Of a DNA stretch of 39,768 nucleotides, positions 23,875-30,767 are shown one piece after another. Within the stretch, counting starts at the first letter, position 1; each line of letters begins with the position of its first letter. Below the pieces are notes generated by a model. That model did not search any database and was not told where the DNA came from. It was given only the letters and a program-made list of their open reading frames with translations. Source of the DNA: a virus; IMG/VR virus record IMGVR_UViG_3300018088_000001, positions 1 through 39,768 of that record; one strand, 5' to 3'. A program made the position numbers and the translations under genes.

Positions 23875-23917
23875 GCCCCCAGCACCGGACTGTTAAACCG
23901 GCCCGCTGGGGGCTTTC
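23875..23917 (+). terminator. Intrinsic terminator after the major capsid gene
   Basis: GCCCCCAGC (23875-23883) pairs with GCTGGGGGC (23905-23913), and the loop contains CCGG repeated so an inner stem can form; TTT follows. This is the strongest internal terminator of the late block. Confidence 0.8.
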
Positions 23918-23937
23918 CTAACAAGAGCGATTGCTGC

Positions 23938-24255
23938 ATGAAATTCTATGACACGATGGTGACCTTCGATGAGGATCACCACAACGGCAAGTACGATACC
24001 CTCATCATCGGCCGGCATCAGGTGTTCCCTGATGAGTGGATGGACAGACTCGCTGAGAAGCGCAAGGCAACCACCGAGGCGGGCTACAAGGCCGGGGAGT
24101 TCGAGGAGTTTGCCCAAATCCCGATGATCTTCATCGAGAAGTGGCGCAAGGAGGGCTTCGATGTCCTCTCCCACAACTACAAGGCCGAAGAGATTGAGAA
24201 GCGCCTTCGGGCTGAGAACCTAGAAGCGTTCATCACCACAGGCCGGAGCATCTAA
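23938..24255 (+). CDS. Hypothetical protein after capsid gene, 105 aa
   Basis: The product is soluble and charged (VTFDEDHHNGKYDTLIIG, then DRLAEKRKATTEAGYK, then FIEKWRKEGFDVL) with no recognised domain. It follows the capsid terminator with AAGAG twelve bases before ATG. In podoviruses this slot often holds a head-completion or decoration component, yet its composition is not typical of a beta-rich decoration protein. Role unknown. Confidence 0.75.
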   Translation: MKFYDTMVTFDEDHHNGKYDTLIIGRHQVFPDEWMDRLAEKRKATTEAGYKAGEFEEFAQIPMIFIEKWRKEGFDVLSHNYKAEEIEKRLRAENLEAFITTGRSI

Positions 24256-24257
24256 AG

Positions 24258-24596
24258 GTGCTCATACAGCAGCCGATCCCAACAGGGGTCACGCAGGCCA
24301 CCGGCACCGGAACGGTCATTGCGGCCCCACAGTCCTCACCATCCGATACCACCCCCAAGCGCATCCGGGTGATCTCGGCCGCCCTCACCGCAGCGGTGGC
24401 CGGCACCGTCACCTTCCAATCGCATCTTACCACCGCCAATAAGAGCGGCGCTTTCACCCTCGCGGTCGGCACGCCCCTTGTGCTGCCCTACAACGAGGGC
24501 GGTTGGTTCTGGTGTACGCTTGGTGAGGCCCTGGACCTTGTCGTCACCGGGACCAGCAACACGGTCTCCGGGACCATTACGTACGTTACGGAATAA
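24258..24596 (+). CDS. Small beta-rich structural protein, 112 aa, GTG start
   Basis: GTG at 24258 opens the frame with AAAGG just upstream, two bases after the previous stop. The product is Thr/Ala/Gly-rich with alternating hydrophobic strands (VIAAPQSSPSDTT, VAGTVTFQSHLT, LVVTGTSNTVSGTITYV), as in capsid decoration or small fibre proteins. Placement between capsid and adaptor genes supports a virion role. Function inferred only. Confidence 0.7.
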   Translation: MLIQQPIPTGVTQATGTGTVIAAPQSSPSDTTPKRIRVISAALTAAVAGTVTFQSHLTTANKSGAFTLAVGTPLVLPYNEGGWFWCTLGEALDLVVTGTSNTVSGTITYVTE

Positions 24597-24598
24597 CA

Positions 24599-25264
24599 TT
24601 GCCAAATTACAGCGCTCTGCAGTCCCAAGTCCAGGGGCTGCTGAACCGACGTGACGCCACGACCACGCAGGTTCAGGGCTGGATACAACTCGCCCTGCAG
24701 CACATCCAGCGAGAGCTTCGTGTTCCCGCTATGGAAAAGATCGTTCTGGTCACCATCAACTCCACCCCCAACGATTTCGTCCCCGGCACCCCAGCACTCC
24801 CCAGCGGGATCACCATCCCCTCTGACCTGCTTGAACTGATCGACATCCTCAACCCCTTCGGGGACCGCTTGAAGAAGGAGGATGTAACGACAGTTATGCA
24901 GGCCGCACGCACGTTCGGCATCGGCCGTATCTATTACCGCCTAGGGGGTACCTGGATCATCGGCGAAGCTCCTAATGCCGGTGACATCTACACGGTGGTC
25001 TACTACGCGGAGATTGGCCCGCTCGTAAATGGTACGGACGAGAATATCATCACCGATATCGCCCCGGACCTGATCATCTACAAAGCCCTCACCTTCGCTG
25101 GGGACTTCTTCGTAGATAAGCGGACCCCGACCTGGGAGCAGAGATACCAGTCCATCGCCCAGACCCTCCAGGGGATGGCTGACGCTGATGAACTCTCCGG
25201 CGATGCCTGCGTGGGGATGCCGATCTACTGGCCGGATGATGGCGTAGCCTACGGATACCCCTAA
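24599..25264 (+). CDS. Head-tail adaptor protein, 221 aa, TTG start
   Basis: The frame opens at TTG 24599 ([18 protein letters not shown]), which is the usual start of podovirus/siphovirus adaptor proteins whose helical bundle docks under the portal. [20 protein letters not shown] and a [11 protein letters not shown]-like segment follow, then beta-strand parts. It connects portal and tail nozzle. Its stop overlaps the next start (TAATG). The adaptor call is by recognisable N-terminal pattern and place in the order. Confidence 0.78.
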   Translation: MPNYSALQSQVQGLLNRRDATTTQVQGWIQLALQHIQRELRVPAMEKIVLVTINSTPNDFVPGTPALPSGITIPSDLLELIDILNPFGDRLKKEDVTTVMQAARTFGIGRIYYRLGGTWIIGEAPNAGDIYTVVYYAEIGPLVNGTDENIITDIAPDLIIYKALTFAGDFFVDKRTPTWEQRYQSIAQTLQGMADADELSGDACVGMPIYWPDDGVAYGYP

Positions 25265-26601
25265 TGACCGGCTCCTTCTTCGGCACCAACAATCCGACCT
25301 ACACGGTAGTCGATCAGCCCCCAAGCACCCCCACCGGATACTCGGCCCCCACCACTCCCGCCCCAAGCTCGTTCTTTCAAGATAGCGGGCCCACCCTCCA
25401 GGGGTACACGCCCATGCTCGGGCCTCAAGGGGCCACGGGCGCTACGGGACCGATAGGGCCTGCCGGCCCCACGGGACCCCAGGGACCCACAGGAGCTACG
25501 GGGTCCGTTGGAGCTACGGGCTCGCAGGGCCCCCAAGGGCCTACAGGAGCTACGGGCTCGCAAGGTCCCCAAGGACCTACGGGCTCCACAGGCGCGACCG
25601 GGGCCACAGGGGCGACAGGCGCGACCGGGGCCACTGGTGCTGCCGGTTCCGCGGCAACCGTCTCTGTGGGCACCACAACGACCCTGGCGGCCGGCTCCAG
25701 CGCGACCGTGACCAACAGCGGGACCGGCGCAGCGGCCGTGCTCAACTTCGGCATCCCCCAGGGGGCCGCGGGCACGGGCACAGTAACCAGCGTGGCCATG
25801 ACCGTCCCCACGGGCCTCACGGTTGCGGGCAGCCCCATCACCGCCAACGGCACTCTGGCCCTCTCGTGGTCCGGAACCGTCCCGGCTGCTCAACTCCCCA
25901 ATCCAACCACATCGGCGCTAGGGGGTGTTCAGGCGGTTACGGCTGTCTCGCATAAGTGGCTGTCCTCGATCAGCACCGGCGGCGTTCCGGCCCTGACCCA
26001 GCCTGCCTTCTCGGACATCAGCGGCAACATCGCCACGTCCCAGATGAACAGCGGGACCAGCGCGAGTAGCTCGACCTTCTGGCGGGGCGATGGGACGTGG
26101 GCGGCTGCCAGCAGCGGCGCAATGACCCTGCTGTCTACCACAACGATCTCTACGGCCCAGGCGAGCGCGGCGCTGTCCCTGTCTGGGTTCACGCGCTACG
26201 AGATTGAGCTTTACAACGTTGTTCCGGCGACGGCCAGTACCATCCTGGAATTGACGCTGACGAACGCTACCGTCAGCCCGACCAACTACACAGGGACCGG
26301 CTGGGCCAATACCGGAAGCTCCCTGGCCGCTGACAACTTTACCGCCACCGCATATATCCCGGTCACCCGTAACACCGGAGATACCACCACATCTACCGCG
26401 GGTGTGTCGGGTAAGATCAAGATATTCGCCAATACGCCGGGTGAGATGGTCGTGATGACCGAGGCCACCTATAACGCCACGGGACAAACAGCCAACCATG
26501 GTGGGATTGGTGTGGGCTCCGGCGCCCTCACCACCGCGACACTTGCTTTCTCCAGCGGCAACATCTCCAGCGGAATGATCAAGGTCTACGGTATCCCATG
26601 A
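25264..26601 (+). CDS. Collagen-like tail fibre or spike protein, 445 aa
   Basis: Residues ~53-130 are about 26 consecutive Gly-X-Y triplets (GPQ, GAT, GPT types), predicting a collagen-like trimeric helix. It follows a Pro/Ser/Thr-rich N-terminus that could anchor to the virion, and precedes a beta-rich distal region typical of phage fibres ([26 protein letters not shown]). The final ~170 residues would form a receptor-binding head. It overlaps the next small gene as ATGA, which often marks a fibre and its accessory protein. Confidence 0.85.
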   Translation: MTGSFFGTNNPTYTVVDQPPSTPTGYSAPTTPAPSSFFQDSGPTLQGYTPMLGPQGATGATGPIGPAGPTGPQGPTGATGSVGATGSQGPQGPTGATGSQGPQGPTGSTGATGATGATGATGATGAAGSAATVSVGTTTTLAAGSSATVTNSGTGAAAVLNFGIPQGAAGTGTVTSVAMTVPTGLTVAGSPITANGTLALSWSGTVPAAQLPNPTTSALGGVQAVTAVSHKWLSSISTGGVPALTQPAFSDISGNIATSQMNSGTSASSSTFWRGDGTWAAASSGAMTLLSTTTISTAQASAALSLSGFTRYEIELYNVVPATASTILELTLTNATVSPTNYTGTGWANTGSSLAADNFTATAYIPVTRNTGDTTTSTAGVSGKIKIFANTPGEMVVMTEATYNATGQTANHGGIGVGSGALTTATLAFSSGNISSGMIKVYGIP

Positions 26602-26834
26602 TCACCCCCCAATCAGTCTCTCCACGCCAAGCCCGTCTGGCCCTCCTAAAGATCGGGCTCCTCCAGAAGGCCCAGGCTCTCGTCAATGCGGACCCCACCG
26701 GGGAGACAGGCATCTGGTGGGAATATGCCTCCTCTATCGACCGGGACGATCCCCGCATCTTGGAGATAGGCACCGTCCTGGGTCTCAACTCCGCTCAGAT
26801 CGACAACCTCTTTCAATTCGCGAGCCAACTGTAA
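26598..26834 (+). CDS. Small fibre-associated protein, 78 aa
   Basis: This gene directly follows the collagen-like fibre with an ATGA overlap. The pattern [28 protein letters not shown] and [10 protein letters not shown] is a short conserved protein often encoded just after phage fibre genes. It is likely an assembly factor or fibre-base component. No enzymatic motif is present. Confidence 0.75.
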   Translation: MITPQSVSPRQARLALLKIGLLQKAQALVNADPTGETGIWWEYASSIDRDDPRILEIGTVLGLNSAQIDNLFQFASQL

Positions 26835-26936
26835 ATGTTCTCACAAGCTGATGCTGCCGCCATCGAGAGCGCGGCACTCATGCTGCTGGTGCTTATATTC
26901 GGCCTCGGGGCCGCCATTGGCCACTGGCTGCTTTGA
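26835..26936 (+). CDS. Tiny membrane protein, putative holin, 33 aa
   Basis: ATG directly follows the TAA of the previous gene and encodes 33 residues: a short polar N-terminus (MFSQADAAAIESA) and one long hydrophobic helix (LMLLVLIFGLGAAIGHWLL). The stop overlaps the endolysin start. Position right before the endolysin makes it a candidate holin or pinholin, although a single helix of this size is the minimum. Confidence 0.65.
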   Translation: MFSQADAAAIESAALMLLVLIFGLGAAIGHWLL

Positions 26937-27580
26937 GCGCACCAGACTTCGACACCGCCGCCGCCGACTATCGGAAGCGATGGAACGCTATGTCGGTCAG
27001 CCCAGCCACACAGCACAAGGCCGAGATTATCGCCCGCCTGATCCTTCACGATAAGGCGGAATACGACAAGGTAGAGGCCCAGACAGGTGCCCCGTGGCAC
27101 TGGGTGGGCATCATCCACTACCGAGAGGCGGACCTCAACTTCAAGACCCACCTCGCGAACGGGGACCCTCTCGGGAAGCCGACCATCCATACCCCCAAAG
27201 GGCTCCTGGCCCGCACGTGGGATGAGGGGGCTGTCCAGGCCCTCAAGAAGGACGGGGACCTCAACCGGCACGACTGGGGCTCTTTCGCCCGATACGCCTA
27301 CCAGATGGAAGCGTACAACGGCTGGGGCTACCGCGGTCGTATCCCGAGCCCGTACCTGTGGGCCGGGGCCGCAGATCAGCCGAAAGGGAAGTTCGTCTCG
27401 GACGGGCACTTCAACCCCTCAAAGGCTGATGACCAGCTTGGGGGCCTTGTGGTCCTGCGGTCCCTGATGGCCCTCACCCCCATCACGTTCACCGACATGA
27501 TACCCATCAAATCGCCGGATGGGGTTATCAAAACGGCGGTCAATATTCTCGCATCCGTTTTCTCCAAAGGCTCCGACTAA
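26933..27580 (+). CDS. Endolysin, COG5526-type lysozyme family, 215 aa
   Basis: The start is TTG at 26933, overlapping the previous stop. The family pattern is clear: WVGIIHYREADLNF with likely catalytic Glu65, THLANGDPLGKPT, WDEGAVQALKKDG, and EAYNGWGYRGR followed by SPYLWAG. This family cleaves peptidoglycan glycan strands and is used by phages for host lysis. There is no signal peptide, so a holin or other membrane factor should release it. Five small candidates lie around it. Confidence 0.85.
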   Translation: MSAPDFDTAAADYRKRWNAMSVSPATQHKAEIIARLILHDKAEYDKVEAQTGAPWHWVGIIHYREADLNFKTHLANGDPLGKPTIHTPKGLLARTWDEGAVQALKKDGDLNRHDWGSFARYAYQMEAYNGWGYRGRIPSPYLWAGAADQPKGKFVSDGHFNPSKADDQLGGLVVLRSLMALTPITFTDMIPIKSPDGVIKTAVNILASVFSKGSD

Positions 27581-27581
27581 T

Positions 27582-27989
27582 ATGGCTTTCAATTTCCTCT
27601 CCTGGTTCCCGTCGTTCGTCTCCACCGTTGAGGCGGATGTCGTCAAGATCGTAACGGCCGTTAAGGCTGATATCGCGGTCGCTGAGGCCGATGTCATCAA
27701 GGCCCTCAACTGGCTGGCCGCCAACACCCCGGCCATCGTCAACGACCTTCAGCTTGCTGCGTCCCTGGCAGCCGCTGTGGGCGGAGTGCCGGCTCCGGTC
27801 CTGGCAGCGGCCAATGCGTCCGTTGCGGCCCTGAATGCGTTCGCTGCGGCCCAGGCACAGGCACAGTCTCAGACCGGCACGGCTGCTGTCCTCACCTCCG
27901 CACAGGCGGTGGTCAGCGGCTACAAGGCGTACACGAGCGCTCAGGCGGCCGTTGCGGGTGCCAAGGCCGCTGCAGCCGCGGGGGCCTGA
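27582..27989 (+). CDS. Ala-rich lysis-region protein, 135 aa
   Basis: The ATG at 27582 comes one base after the endolysin stop; the longer frame is rejected. The N-terminus MAFNFLSWFPSFV is amphipathic, and the rest is extremely Ala/Val-rich helical sequence with few charges (LQLAASLAAAVGGVPAPVLAAANASVAALNAFAAAQ). It could be a membrane-active lysis component or a coiled-coil structural protein. Location in the lysis cassette favours the first. Confidence 0.7.
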   Translation: MAFNFLSWFPSFVSTVEADVVKIVTAVKADIAVAEADVIKALNWLAANTPAIVNDLQLAASLAAAVGGVPAPVLAAANASVAALNAFAAAQAQAQSQTGTAAVLTSAQAVVSGYKAYTSAQAAVAGAKAAAAAGA

Positions 27990-28063
27990 TGGCCCGTATC
28001 AAGAAGTTCATCAGCGACTGCCTGTATATCTGGCGCTGGCTGAAACACCCCACCACCACCTAA
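27989..28063 (+). CDS. Tiny basic-hydrophobic protein, 24 aa
   Basis: ATG overlaps the TGA of the previous gene (TGATG) and opens 24 codons: MARIKKFISDCLYIWRWLK and a Pro-Thr tail. The composition is that of an amphipathic, membrane-interacting peptide. The coupling and position argue for a real gene; it may be a holin-associated or lysis-timing peptide. Confidence 0.5.
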   Translation: MARIKKFISDCLYIWRWLKHPTTT

Positions 28064-28073
28064 GGAAACCAAC

Positions 28074-28220
28074 ATGAACGTTTTCACCCTGATCCCCGTC
28101 CTCATGAACCTCCTCAACCTGTTCGTCCAGTACGAGCCGGCCCTGGAGAAGGATGTGAAGGACATCCTCGCCATTGTCGCCAAGATGCGCAACAGCGTCG
28201 CGGCCAGCGAGGCGAAGTAG
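28074..28220 (+). CDS. Small amphipathic protein, 48 aa
   Basis: AAGGAAA lies about seven bases before ATG 28074. The protein has a hydrophobic N-terminus (MNVFTLIPVLMNLLNLFVQYEP) and an amphipathic helical tail (KDVKDILAIVAKMR). It resembles small holin-like or phage-encoded membrane-peripheral proteins in lysis regions. Function is inferred. Confidence 0.65.
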   Translation: MNVFTLIPVLMNLLNLFVQYEPALEKDVKDILAIVAKMRNSVAASEAK

Positions 28221-28225
28221 CCCCC

Positions 28226-28429
28226 GTGCACGAGGAAGAGAGCCTGATCCGGCTCGGGCGTATCGAGGGCAAGCTGGACGACCTCGTAGAGAGGGTGGAC
28301 GGCAAGCTCAAAGATCACGAGGCCCGGATCAGGCGGCACGAATATACGATGTGGTCGGTCAGCGGGGCCTTGGCTGTTATAGGCGCCAAGGTGGGCTGGC
28401 CCCACATCCTGTCAATGTTCCCTCATTAG
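28226..28429 (+). CDS. Haemolysin XhlA-like small membrane protein, 67 aa, GTG start
   Basis: GTG at 28226 starts a protein with a charged coiled-coil N-terminal part (RLGRIEGKLDDLVERVDGKL, EARIRRHE) and a single C-terminal hydrophobic helix (YTMWSVSGALAVIGAKVGW). This order matches XhlA-type, holin-associated proteins anchored to the inner membrane. It lies in the lysis cassette and is a good candidate for holin partner or part of the holin. Confidence 0.7.
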   Translation: MHEEESLIRLGRIEGKLDDLVERVDGKLKDHEARIRRHEYTMWSVSGALAVIGAKVGWPHILSMFPH

Positions 28430-28442
28430 CAGCTAGGACCCC

Positions 28443-28574
28443 ATGTTCCCCGCAACGATCCACGCCGCTGGCGTCCCCGGCGGCACCCTGTTCCTCGTCA
28501 GCGTGGTCAGCGGCGTGGCGACTTACGCCACCGCCCCGGCGCCCACACCGCCTCCCCAGCTTCCCCACCCATAA
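28443..28574 (+). CDS. Small membrane protein with Pro-rich tail, 43 aa
   Basis: ATG 28443 with TAGGA upstream opens 43 codons: a hydrophobic segment (GGTLFLVSVVSGVATYA) followed by a Pro-rich tail (APAPTPPPQLPHP). A hydrophobic segment with a proline-rich end recalls small spanin-type outer-membrane lipoproteins, but no lipobox Cys is present, so that is not claimed. It is the last rightward gene before the terminator. Confidence 0.55.
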   Translation: MFPATIHAAGVPGGTLFLVSVVSGVATYATAPAPTPPPQLPHP

Positions 28575-28575
28575 G

Positions 28576-28628
28576 ACAAAAACCCCCCTGTACGGCCCTA
28601 AAGGCTATACAGGGGGGTTTATTTTTTT
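28576..28628. terminator. Bidirectional terminator between convergent blocks
   Basis: AAACCCCCCTGTA (28580-28592) pairs with TACAGGGGGGTTT (28608-28620). On the plus strand ATTTTTTT follows; on the minus strand a TTTTTGTC run follows the other arm. It ends both the rightward late block and the leftward block, and its stem also encodes the last residues of the 69-aa minus-strand gene. Confidence 0.93.
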
Positions 28629-28814
28629 GGTGAATGCTTGCCGCCGGGCTTCTCTCTCGGCCATGTAGGAGGCCAGGATGGTCTCCTTGATGGCGGCCAT
28701 CACATCTCGGCCGGTGCCATCCTCAATGGCCTGTATCAGCACGGCAGCAGCCATGCGTCGGTTAAGCTCCTCGACCTCCGCGGGGGTCAGGCCCTGGACT
28801 GTCTTGAACCACAT
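28605..28814 (-). CDS. Hypothetical small helical protein, 69 aa
   Basis: The last gene of the leftward block. It is a helical, amphipathic protein (TPAEVEELNRRMAAAVLIQAIEDG, MAAIKETILASYMAEREARRQAF). No domain is recognised. The RBS is weak, so a start at the internal Met 21 is possible. The stop codon lies in the terminator stem, so coding and termination share sequence. Confidence 0.65.
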   Translation of the reverse strand: MWFKTVQGLTPAEVEELNRRMAAAVLIQAIEDGTGRDVMAAIKETILASYMAEREARRQAFTKKINPPV

Positions 28815-28844
28815 GGGGCCATAACGCCGCAGGGTCGGTTAGGT

Positions 28845-28982
28845 TCACCTATCTCGCCTCCACACGATGAGAGCCCCCAGGCACCACGCGGCCCCCAGGA
28901 TGGTCAGGGCTGTTAGGGCTGTTAGGGGGATCATCAGGGACCACCAGAGGGCGCTGATTACGATCCCGAGGAAGCTAAACAT
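28845..28982 (-). CDS. Small membrane protein, 45 aa
   Basis: ATG overlaps the upstream stop (TGATG). The 45 residues hold two hydrophobic stretches (MFSFLGIVISALWWSLMIPL and TILGAAWCLGALIVW) and a basic RRDR end, fitting a two-helix membrane hairpin with positive cytoplasmic tail. Holin, antiholin or superinfection protein are options; nothing decides among them. Confidence 0.6.
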   Translation of the reverse strand: MFSFLGIVISALWWSLMIPLTALTALTILGAAWCLGALIVWRRDR

Positions 28983-29206
28983 CAGACACGCGGCACCTTC
29001 GTCCGCACAGGCCGCTTCGCCCGAGCCTCGACCCGGTCAGCGCTGATTGCGGTTGTTGCTGGCCGGCTGGCTCTTACGGCGCTGGGGGCCTTCGCTGGGG
29101 CTGCTAACCCGCTCAGGGACCCCGGCGACCCCGGACCCAGTGGGGGAGCATTCCCGGCCAGTAGGGGCCTCTTGTTGAAGTTGGGTGGTTTGGGTTTGGC
29201 TGGCAT
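28982..29206 (-). CDS. Pro/Ala-rich basic protein, 74 aa, overlapping another gene
   Basis: AAGGGA sits eight bases before ATG 29206. The product is Pro, Ala and Arg-rich and probably disordered (start MPAKPKPPNFNKRP). It lies out of frame over the 3' part of the 98-aa gene for 170 bases, so one of the two may be non-coding, or this is a genuine overlapping pair. The good RBS and coupling to the next gene by TGATG support it. Confidence 0.5.
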   Translation of the reverse strand: MPAKPKPPNFNKRPLLAGNAPPLGPGSPGSLSGLAAPAKAPSAVRASRPATTAISADRVEARAKRPVRTKVPRV

Positions 29207-29333
29207 GGAGGAGTTCCCTTATGTCTTTGAGCACGAGAAGGATTAGGTCCAGGGTCGCCTGCTGGCGGACCTGGGGTGTCATCGTGAACTTCTCAAAGTC
29301 TTCGGCTGAGTAGCCGGCGCCAAACAGGCTCAT
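29037..29333 (-). CDS. Hypothetical protein, 98 aa
   Basis: Start ATG 29333 overlaps the end of the upstream gene. The N-terminal half is structured (FGAGYSAEDFEKFTMTPQVR, then LDLILLVLKDIRELLHA), the C-terminal half Gln/Ser/Pro-rich and disordered; this second half overlaps the 74-aa gene in another frame. No family is recognised. Confidence 0.65.
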   Translation of the reverse strand: MSLFGAGYSAEDFEKFTMTPQVRQQATLDLILLVLKDIRELLHASQTQTTQLQQEAPTGRECSPTGSGVAGVPERVSSPSEGPQRRKSQPASNNRNQR

Positions 29334-29533
29334 TTGATCCTCACAGCCACAGGAGCCACACAGTCTCCAGGGCCGCACGCGCCTTCAGCGTCACTCCGGC
29401 GGGTAAAGATGCGGGCGTACTTGAAGTCCGTGTCCCTGGCTCTGGTGGTGCCCTCTTTGTAGCTGTAGCGTCTCTGGCCGAGATAGCCGTCAGATGTGGC
29501 TACGACGTATGCCTCTCGTTCTTCACTTGGCAT
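29330..29533 (-). CDS. Hypothetical protein, 67 aa
   Basis: The ATG at 29533 lies just inside the end of the HslV-like gene, the usual overlap arrangement here. The product is basic with Tyr and Arg (YLGQRRYSYKEGTTRARDTDF) and two Cys near the end (GACGPGDCVAP). It could fold as a small beta domain. It may be co-translated with the HslV-like gene; no family is recognised. Confidence 0.65.
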   Translation of the reverse strand: MPSEEREAYVVATSDGYLGQRRYSYKEGTTRARDTDFKYARIFTRRSDAEGACGPGDCVAPVAVRIK

Positions 29534-29948
29534 CTTTGAACCGCACCTTCTTGATCTTGCCCCCACTACTGGTATCTCTTTTGGAGCCAATGGTGGCCGC
29601 GGACACAGCATCCGCTCCTGCATCCATCGCGCCGATCGCATATGGGGCACCCGAACCAATCGCGTGGTAGGGGTCGGTCTGCTTGATCCATATGTTGCCC
29701 TCGAAGCACGACACAGAGCCGTCTGGGTGTGCCCGGAGTGCAATCACGTCCAGGTTCGGGGGAGCATCCTGCCCCTTGACCAGGGCACGCTTGAGCCGCT
29801 CGGCATCCTCGACACCCCCAGCCCACCCAAACAGCGAGCCGTCGCGTAATCGGTGCACCTTGGTGGCCTTGTCGGTGACGACCATGCCCCCGACGGTGAC
29901 CCGGCTGTCAGCAGCTAGGACACCGTCTCGGTAGGCTACGGTGGTCAT
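29523..29948 (-). CDS. HslV / proteasome beta-like Ntn hydrolase, 141 aa
   Basis: The first residues after Met are Thr-Thr, as in HslV and proteasome beta subunits, where the exposed Thr is the nucleophile. Further matching points are GVLAADSR (the conserved Asp, D14), KATKVHRL (conserved Lys, K30), LFGWAGGVEDAERL (the GFAGG segment of HslV) and AIGSGAPYAIGAMDAGADA (the HslV IGSGG segment). HslV subunits of bacteria are about 175 aa, so this one is shorter. It presumably forms a threonine-protease ring or is a derived regulator. No HslU-like ATPase is seen in the window, so it may act alone or hijack a host unfoldase. Confidence 0.85.
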   Translation of the reverse strand: MTTVAYRDGVLAADSRVTVGGMVVTDKATKVHRLRDGSLFGWAGGVEDAERLKRALVKGQDAPPNLDVIALRAHPDGSVSCFEGNIWIKQTDPYHAIGSGAPYAIGAMDAGADAVSAATIGSKRDTSSGGKIKKVRFKDAK

Positions 29949-30241
29949 GACGAAAACACAGCCATCTCCGCGGGCATCCCGTAGTGCTTCTTACCGAAAT
30001 CCATCTCGATCTGCTCGGGACTGTTGGAGTGGTCATAGAAGGCATTCACCTTCGTCTCGACCTGCTCAATCGCCCTCAGGTAGTTGTCGCGGACTTGGTT
30101 GAAGAGGTCCTCAGCATACTCTGTGGTCATCTGGCCGCGGTTGGCCTCGGCCTCCAGCACCCCCTGCAGCGCCCCGGCGAAGATACCGGATAGGGCGCCG
30201 ATCAGTTCTGCTAACTGAACGGCGAGGTCGTTCTCATTCAT
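29945..30241 (-). CDS. Hypothetical helical protein, 98 aa
   Basis: ATGA coupling to the upstream stop sets the start at 30241. The product is helical with a hydrophobic segment (LAELIGALSGIFAGALQGVL) and an acidic/basic helical second half (RDNYLRAIEQVETKVNAFYDH). The hydrophobic part is amphipathic rather than a clear membrane helix. It directly precedes the HslV-like gene (overlap of four bases), so it could be a partner or substrate adaptor; that is speculation. Confidence 0.72.
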   Translation of the reverse strand: MNENDLAVQLAELIGALSGIFAGALQGVLEAEANRGQMTTEYAEDLFNQVRDNYLRAIEQVETKVNAFYDHSNSPEQIEMDFGKKHYGMPAEMAVFSS

Positions 30242-30420
30242 TCGGCCCACCAATCGCTCACATCATCAATATCGGTGTCCCAGTTGCGCAGATCGCAGGC
30301 TATATCGTATGCCTCGCAGACATCAGCATCGACCGGGATTGTTACGGTTTGGCGTTGAGAACCAATCACCGCGCGGACGATCGTAACCTCGCGGGTTTTG
30401 TCTGGGTCATTCATCTCCAA
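30238..30420 (-). CDS. Hypothetical acidic protein, 60 aa
   Basis: AAGGAGG nine bases upstream fixes the ATG at 30420, not the Met two codons later. The protein shows TIVRAVIGSQRQTVTIP then an acidic stretch ending DTDIDDVSDWWAE. A small beta fold with an acidic tail is likely. No family is recognised. Confidence 0.75.
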   Translation of the reverse strand: MEMNDPDKTREVTIVRAVIGSQRQTVTIPVDADVCEAYDIACDLRNWDTDIDDVSDWWAE

Positions 30421-30631
30421 ACACCTCCTTGGGTGTCAGAACTTCGTATAGAGACCTCCCCGGCTGGGGCGCCCCATCACGATAACGGAGCACGCGCAAC
30501 CGCTTGCCCGCGTTCGTCAGGTCTCGACGGTTCCGCGTGGCCCAGGTCCGCATCTCGTGCTTTACGGTGAAGGCTGCCAGGACATGATCGTACTCGTCCT
30601 GGCAGACGTAGATCGCGTGGCTACGGGCCAT
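30407..30631 (-). CDS. Hypothetical small basic protein, 74 aa
   Basis: The product (MARSHAIYVCQDEYDHVLAA, then KHEMRTWATRNRRDL, LRVLRYRDG) has a beta-alpha-beta look and resembles small phage proteins without function. It overlaps neighbours on both sides by 11 to 14 bases, which supports coding. Confidence 0.72.
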   Translation of the reverse strand: MARSHAIYVCQDEYDHVLAAFTVKHEMRTWATRNRRDLTNAGKRLRVLRYRDGAPQPGRSLYEVLTPKEVFGDE

Positions 30632-30767
30632 CGGCTTCTTCGATCACGCTATCGCCTGTTAGGTCTACGTCCAGGCAGGTACAGTAGTCAGCCCACTCGC
30701 AGTCCCGGCAGCAGTCGTCGCCGTCTTCTGGTTCCCACCATTGGGGGTCTCTGGGGAGTTTAGGCAT
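30621..30767 (-). CDS. Cys-rich acidic microprotein, 48 aa
   Basis: The ATG at 30767 overlaps the end of the upstream gene. A CCRDCEWADYCTC cluster in an acidic context suggests a bound zinc ion or redox site. It resembles the 65-aa Cys-rich protein at the other edge in style, not in sequence. Function unknown. Confidence 0.65.
   Translation of the reverse strand: MPKLPRDPQWWEPEDGDDCCRDCEWADYCTCLDVDLTGDSVIEEADGP

Noticed and set aside
23884-23904. Sequence resembling a tRNA-Asn anticodon arm (CTGTTAA loop between CCGG arms)
   Set aside because: No D-arm, T-arm or acceptor stem can be built around it; it is the loop of the terminator hairpin after the capsid gene.
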